DNA of 64,000 nucleotides from Allolobophora icterica (lineage: Eukaryota; Annelida; Clitellata; Crassiclitellata; Lumbricidae), in the NCBI GenBank assembly GCA_963556255.1, contig OY744609.1:17535890-17599889 (forward strand), written 5' to 3'. The notes beneath the pieces were generated by a model. That model was not told the DNA's origin. It ran no database searches and worked only from the letters and a program-made list of their open reading frames with translations. Below, in pieces: positions 58,454-64,000 of this stretch (its first letter is position 1; every line of letters begins with the position of its first letter). A program made the translations under genes and the position numbers.

Positions 58454-59580
58454 TTCGTTTGCGTAGACTGTCGACAAAGACTTCGCATAAAATGGCGGGT
58501 GTATCCAAGGGTGTGAGTCAGCATCGCCCTATTGTCTGTAAACATCTCCGCCGGCGAATAAAACGATTAAAACCCACCTAGTGAGGTAAGATTCAACTTT
58601 ACGAAACAAAAACGGCATAAAGCAACAACGTGGGCTGCTTAAATTAAATTTTGGCCGTAAGTGCACTGCTGGATGTTTAACCCGATAAATTATGATACCG
58701 ATAACGAGATAGGGTGAGCTGGTGACCACGATAACCCACACCAAATCAAAAACCATACGCATGATTCAATTAGGTGCGATTGCTTTTATTCCTCCGCAAT
58801 CATCAGCGCGTGTTTCTCTAAAAATAGGACGCGGTAGTTGACTCTGACCGCATGACGCACGATTACCCGGAAAACACTGACTCTTCGACCGATACCAGGG
58901 AATTTTCCATAAGCCGTTAATATGCGAACACAAAAAACCATGTAAATGTCGTTCTTTTCAGCGCAGCATGGTTGCTGTTGTCAATGTTAACAACCACTTC
59001 GTGCAAAATACAGTGTAAATTTGACCTCGAATATTTGTTAACATTGAAAACGCGGTCATATTCTACGATAATAAGCCTACAACAACAACAACAGATTTGT
59101 GATCTTATATAATTACAATATTAAAGTTCCAGAGATTAAACGTATGTCATTGGCAGATTTGAATTGTGAAGACATCGTTTGTCATCCCTGGACGTTTCAA
59201 GCCACTGCCGATAAGTGGGCCAGTTAACTAAGGCGAGAAAACAAGGTGAACTAATTTTTGGATGCCAACTGTACTTTGACCTTGGACACGGGCATAATGC
59301 AACCCGCCAGTGTAATTAAGCACTTGTATAGAACTAATTGTCTAAAACAGTACAAACGCAATTATCAGTGTAACACATTGATTTAATTGCTACCATACCT
59401 TAAGTTTGGCCCCCAAGTGTCTGTTGGCGCCTCCAGCAGTTTTACAGGGACATTTTAGCTGAAGTTGCCATCTACCCTTCCTTTATTATGCCTAATGGAC
59501 CTCAATCACGTAAAATAACCCAGAGAGGCAGCACCTGGTACACGGGGACTTTAAGTTAAATGGCGTGGCGACCATTTAAA
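58454..59580. other. Spacer, nothing recognised
   Basis: Upstream flank of the IER gene. No exon or repeat identified. Confidence 0.45.
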
Positions 59581-59584
59581 CGGG

Positions 59585-59696
59585 CAGCGATGATCGCAAT
59601 CGTAATCTCGAGACTTCTACAGCGCCCACAAAAGCTGCGTCGCGGGAACCAGCTTATTCACAGGCGCTTAGTCAAATCAAAATCGATAGGCAGGGG
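59585..59696 (-). mobile_element. LINE/SINE 3' end and dispersed repeat
   Basis: Minus strand shows GGGCGCTGTAGAAGTCTCGA then GATTACGATTGCG, a tail of the local retroelement type; GGAACCAGCTTATTCACAGG onward matches 43998. Confidence 0.6.
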
Positions 59697-60403
59697 CATG
59701 GGCGGCGATCATGGGGGACCTTAAAGGTGGGGGGACATGTCGCCCCACCTTTAAGAGTGGGGGGGACACGCCCAGGCACGTAACTAGGATTTTTCGTTTG
59801 GGGGGGCTTAAACCTTGAACATGGCAACATTTATACAGTGTTCATACGAATTTTAGCCGTAAGCATACAACGGCTTGACTTGTTTGGGGGGGCTTCAACT
59901 TCGTTTGGGGGGGCTTAAGCCCCCAAGCCCAACGCTAGTTACGTCCCTGGACACGCCATACATCTGTCCCCCCACATTTTGAAGAAACACCAAAAAGGCC
60001 AAGAAAGTTAATTGTGTGTTTAGGGTTTTCAGAGCGTTTTTTGACCAGTTCAGTTCAGTTTAGTTCAGTTCAAATGAGGTAAAAGTTCAATCTATCAGGA
60101 GAAGTGTCCCCCCCAAAAAAATATGAGAAAGTAGAAAGGAAGAATAATTTTTTCGAGAAGAATTATTTAAAAAAATAAAAAGGTAGTCACATTTTTGGGT
60201 GATGATATGAGGAAAAAAGGAAAAGAAGGGGTTAACACATTGGTGTTAAAGAGGCGAATGACTTAAAAAAAAGTCCAACTTTTTTGGGAGATGAATTCGC
60301 GGAAAACATTTTTTTTCGGGGAAGAATTCTTTAAAAAAAGGTCATCAACCAGACCAAGGTCGACTTTGTCCTCCCCACCCCTCAGACAAGATAGCCGCCA
60401 CTG
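59697..60403. mobile_element. hAT-type element containing a second element
   Basis: Ends CATGGGCGGCGATCATG and AAGATAGCCGCCACTG, imperfect inverses. Perfect target duplication GGCAGGGG at 59689-59696 and 60404-60411. About 530 bases without the insert; non-coding. Confidence 0.78.
59773..59949. mobile_element. hAT-type miniature element, nested
   Basis: Ends CAGGCACGTAACTAG and CTAGTTACGTCCCTG, 13 of 15 inverted. Perfect target duplication GACACGCC at 59765-59772 and 59950-59957. Internal CGTTTGGGGGGGCTT motif repeated. Confidence 0.9.
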
Positions 60404-60478
60404 GGCAGGGGGTGTGGAATCGGTTCCAGGTCAAGATCCAAAGGAGTCAGTCAGGTTCTTCTTTGGTTCTCTGCCCTT

Positions 60479-61230
60479 AGGCAGGTTCGTATGTCCAACG
60501 GCGCCATTCCTCTCGATGTTGAGCTTCCGCTTTCATCTGTCTGTAGCCGTCCCTCTTTATTGTCCAGTCTAGGAACATTGTTCTTGGTCTTCCTCTAGTC
60601 TTTTTCCCTTCCATTCTACCCTCGATGATATCTCGTAGCAGGGAATTTCCTCTCATTATATGGCCAATCCATCTTCTTTGACGCTCTCTGATTGTCCTCA
60701 TCATGGATCTCTCCTCTCCCACCATTTGCAGTACTTCGTCATTTGTCTTGTGCTCTGTCCAGCTGATTCTCTCCATTCTACGCCATATCCACATTTCGAA
60801 GGCTTCTATCCTTTTGATGTCCTCCCCTCTTATAGTCCACGTTTCAGATCCTTATAGAACCACACTCCATACCAGCGTCTTAACCATTCGCTTCTTCAGA
60901 TTCCTATTTAATTTTCCTCTCAAGAGCTCCTTTCTTTTATAGAATGCATCTTTTCCCATGGCTATTCTTCTTTTTATCTCCGCATGGCACTTCACATCCC
61001 TCGTGACCATACTTCCTAGGTAACAGAATCTCTCAACTTGTTCGACGACCACTCCATTTACGATTATTCTAACTTCTTTTTCTTCTCTTTTGCTTATCCT
61101 CATGACCTTTGTCTTCTTGGTATTTATTTTCATTTCGTATTCCGTTGAGATCATATTCAGGCGATCCATCATTCTCTGCAGTCCTTTTTGGCTTCTTGCT
61201 AACATTGCCTGATCAACCGCAAGTCTCAGT
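60479..61230 (-). pseudogene. RTE-like LINE reverse transcriptase fragment with stop
   Basis: Minus strand gives KINTKKTKVMRISKREE, then VERFCYLGSMVTRD, then [46 protein letters not shown] and GKKTRGRPR. This is the C-terminal third of a non-LTR retrotransposon reverse transcriptase. The LYGSETW motif has Tyr changed to a TAA stop. 5' truncated near 61230, just after a degenerate ADD-like LAVDQAM. Confidence 0.9.
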
Positions 61231-61904
61231 CAGGTAGGTGATGAAATTAAGCCTCAACTCTGTTGATTTTTCAATGAATTGATCTGGTGAAATCCTTCAC
61301 CCGTTGAATGGGCGCCATCCCATTAAATTTTAAGGTCCCCACCAGAGCGTCTGATTTAAGGCGAGCGATCGATCGCTCTCCTTGGTCGCTCGCCTATCAA
61401 AGGTACCGGCGAGCGATTTACCGCTCGCCTAGCCAAGGCTTCTCACCGTCGCTGACAGTCGGTCGTCGCTCGCTGACGTTGAGTTAGACTCCAAGACGAT
61501 AGGCGACTCTAAAGCCAGATCATTATTTATTATGTGCAGCTAAACGAACGGATACGAGACATAAAATATGCTGTACACAAAAGCTCCCAAGTCGATCGTG
61601 CATCGCTCGCCTACTCGACCCAGCGCGATCGATTTTCAACCCGCCTACTATTTTCAAATCAGACGCACTGGTCCCCACGTATTTCAGGTCTGATGCTAGC
61701 CAGAGATCTAAATCTCTGAAATAAGCCACCATCGGGAGGCGAACCACAATCCGAGCGCACTCCGCACGGTAGTGGATGGTACATATTTGCTCTCACCTGT
61801 GTTAAACTGGGCCAGTTAGGATCACACCCGATCAATTCGCTGACAAATGAACAGATCGAGGCCATGCGATCGTTATATATAAAACCGTGTACATTTATAT
61901 TTAC
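61231..61904. other. Spacer rich in GCGAGCGATCG motifs
   Basis: Between 61360 and 61640 the sequence repeats CGCTCGCC and GCGATCGATCG in both orientations, suggesting a decayed inverted-repeat element, with GGTCCCCACCAGAGCGTCTG at 61334 and CAGACGCACTGGTCCCCACG at 61660 as possible ends. Confidence 0.45.
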
Positions 61905-62105
61905 TTGTTAAATTCGGCATATGAGGGCAGTTGGCCACGTCGCCTTCCCTTTGACAGCTTTGCTAATCTAATAGCTGAGTTCGCTAGGGGCGCTAGTAGA
62001 CGCATTATGGAATAATTTTCTGCCATAGTTGGTGGGGATTCGAACATCGACAACTGGGTTAACAGTCCAGAACACTAACCAACAGACTTGTGCAAACCAC
62101 TGTTA
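61905..62105 (-). mobile_element. tRNA-derived SINE, second family
   Basis: Minus strand A-box-like TTGGTTAGTGTTCTGGAC and B-box TGTTCGAATCC (near 62047-62037); the far end GGCAGTTGGCCACGTCGCC matches 55385 onward. Confidence 0.8.
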
Positions 62106-62856
62106 TTCGGGTGAATAATTAATCTCTTCTCTGGTCGCCAGGCAACCACATCGTCTTCATCATACGGTATCTTTGGACAGTCCACTTGATGCAACAATCG
62201 TGCATAAACGACGGCCACGTTCATGTAGCTATAGCAAGCCACCAGGTACTGTGCCGGGGAGCATTGTTGGTCCCATTGAACATGGCTGTTTCTGCATGGC
62301 GCTTACCTTTCTAGAAGTGCTCTAGAACGTAGAGTTCATGATTACAAATGTCAAGGTGAGCAAATCATTGCTTTCCACACAAAAGATTGAGAAACTTTAT
62401 TAAGCATGTTCCCCATAGCTCATCCAAAGCTTGGAAATTGCTGCTTCATGCTGTGCATTATGTTCTTAATTTGTTGACTTTCAGTTGAAAACTTAAAGAC
62501 TCTTCTCATTACTTTTGCCTACCCACCGTAATCTGATTATCTGGTTCTTGATCAGTTGGATTTCGACCACCCTTCACCAACGGATTTTATTCTCAACTAC
62601 GTCTTCGCTTGATGTGACCATTGATTGATGCCTTGTGCATTAAAGTGGCGCTATAGAAGTTATCACATCAGAATCACTGTACTTATCTTTAAAAACAGGT
62701 TCTACACGAGTTTTCCAATAAATAATAACGTGATGGGCAACATTCAATTAGTGTCATTATTCAAACGCAAGTGTCAAAATTGCAACGTACATGTATCTAG
62801 AAATGTAATAATAGTAGTTTCTCTCACAAACATACATAGCATTTGCTCAGAGGTGT
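62106..62856. other. Spacer with a LINE-type tail at 62619-62660
   Basis: Contains GTGGCGCTATAGAAGTTATC, the retroelement tail motif, at about 62644. Nothing else recognised. Confidence 0.45.
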
Positions 62857-63007
<151 letters not shown>

Positions 63008-64000
63008 GGTGGCGATGGGTGCAAATGAATGGTCTGAATTGTTCTGGTCGTTGGGGGAGACAATTCAGCCATATGTACCGCATCTGATTTTGGGGTAAGT
63101 TGGTCCACAAACTGGTTATTGAAATCTCACAATGCATCCGAGGTTTTAAGTCTGAATGCACTTAAACTTCTGAAGCACTTTTCCTCATCCCAATACAGAC
63201 GAAGCCTTTCAAGACATATTGTTTATTTCTTAATTAATTTTTTTACTTAATTCTTTTTTTGTTATTACATTTTGCCTGACACCAGTGAAGATGAGCAATG
63301 CCAGAACATGCCACTTCCACTTTTTAAATTCTTAAGAATCCATTCTACTGTAGGCTACATTTATACAAATATGGCAAAGAAAAAAATTATAATATGGCAG
63401 GAATTCAAATTACAATCCCTTCTGTTGAAACAATTTTAATTCAATCCAAACATTTTCAAACCATTTACATTTTCATCAGATAATCACTTAAATAGACAAA
63501 AAGTACTATAATCAGCAGCAATTATTAGCAGCTGTTACCAACTTGTGTATAAAGCCTGTACAGTCAATCACTCAGCTGTAAGCACATGGCAGTAATAGTA
63601 AGTACTTGTAACAATATCTAAACCAGTACCAAAGCCATTATCAGTGTAGCACAATGAACTATACTCGCTGCTGAAATGCCAGGGAATTGTACTGGCTCCA
63701 AAGAGAAATACCAGAAGTCAGAGGCACTATATTAAAATTATCTTCATTAAAAACTGTCTACTGTCCTAAAAGCACCTGCAGAAGAAAATAAATGTTACTG
63801 GCATTATTACATGGTAGAATTCTAATTTTCACAGTGTAAAGTGCCTAAACATTGTGCTCAGCAATTGAACAGTGGAAGACAGGAAAGGCCAACATCATCG
63901 AAAAAAAGAGTAGATTTATATCTACATGAAGAAATAAAAACCGAAATCACAGCAGAACATCTTCAAGTATTGCAACATTATTGATTGAATCTAACGACAA
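63008..64000. other. Spacer, nothing recognised
   Basis: AT-rich with no supported gene or repeat up to the window end. Confidence 0.45.

Overview
The window is animal (metazoan) nuclear DNA. Genes are split by GT-AG introns, often of 0.5-4 kb, and the protein families are animal ones: a Src-type tyrosine kinase, RanBP3, C1orf87 and an IER immediate-early protein. AT-rich spacer is filled with short DNA transposons, LINE ends, tRNA-derived SINEs and microsatellites. The species cannot be named from the sequence. The kinase resembles invertebrate Src42A more than vertebrate Src, so an invertebrate is likely. I see no bacterial, viral or CRISPR content.

Layout. 1-3471: spacer with two or three hAT-type miniature elements. 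3472-4728 (+): intronless gene for a 418-residue single-pass membrane protein with KCNE-like topology. 4790-5741: minisatellite, TA repeat and a terminal-inverted-repeat element. 9361-20200 (-): RanBP3 in 11 exons, 431 residues, every splice phase closing. 21634-31048 (+): C1orf87 homologue in ten recognisable exons, one of only 12 bases; its first exon was not found. 31049-38295: spacer with four inverted-repeat elements and SINE pieces. 38296-51382 (-): complete Src42A/FRK-type kinase in 8 exons, 531 residues, with a hAT element carrying a second hAT in one intron and a TTAA-flanked element carrying a hAT in another. 51383-57329: spacer with three hAT elements, an L2-type LINE end and a SINE. 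57330-58175 (-): intronless IER-family gene, 281 residues. 58176-64000: promoter, nested hAT elements, an RTE-like LINE fragment with an in-frame stop, a SINE and a 150-base ATC repeat.

RanBP3 and C1orf87 are transcribed divergently from around 20.2-21.6 kb. The genes do not form an obvious pathway: nuclear export, a calcium-type EF-hand-like protein, tyrosine-kinase signalling, immediate-early response and a membrane protein sit side by side, as is usual in animal genomes.

The repeats are the richest signal. Twelve elements have hAT-like ends with 8-base target duplications that I could read directly (nine perfect, three with one mismatch), three of them nested in other elements. There is a 71-base TTAA foldback family, and a SINE whose 3' end matches the local L2-type LINE ends. 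No wholly new biological system is visible. The best novelty candidates are the KCNE-like gene, the 12-base microexon, the duplicated splice acceptor in RanBP3 and a 190-base repeat shared upstream of two genes.
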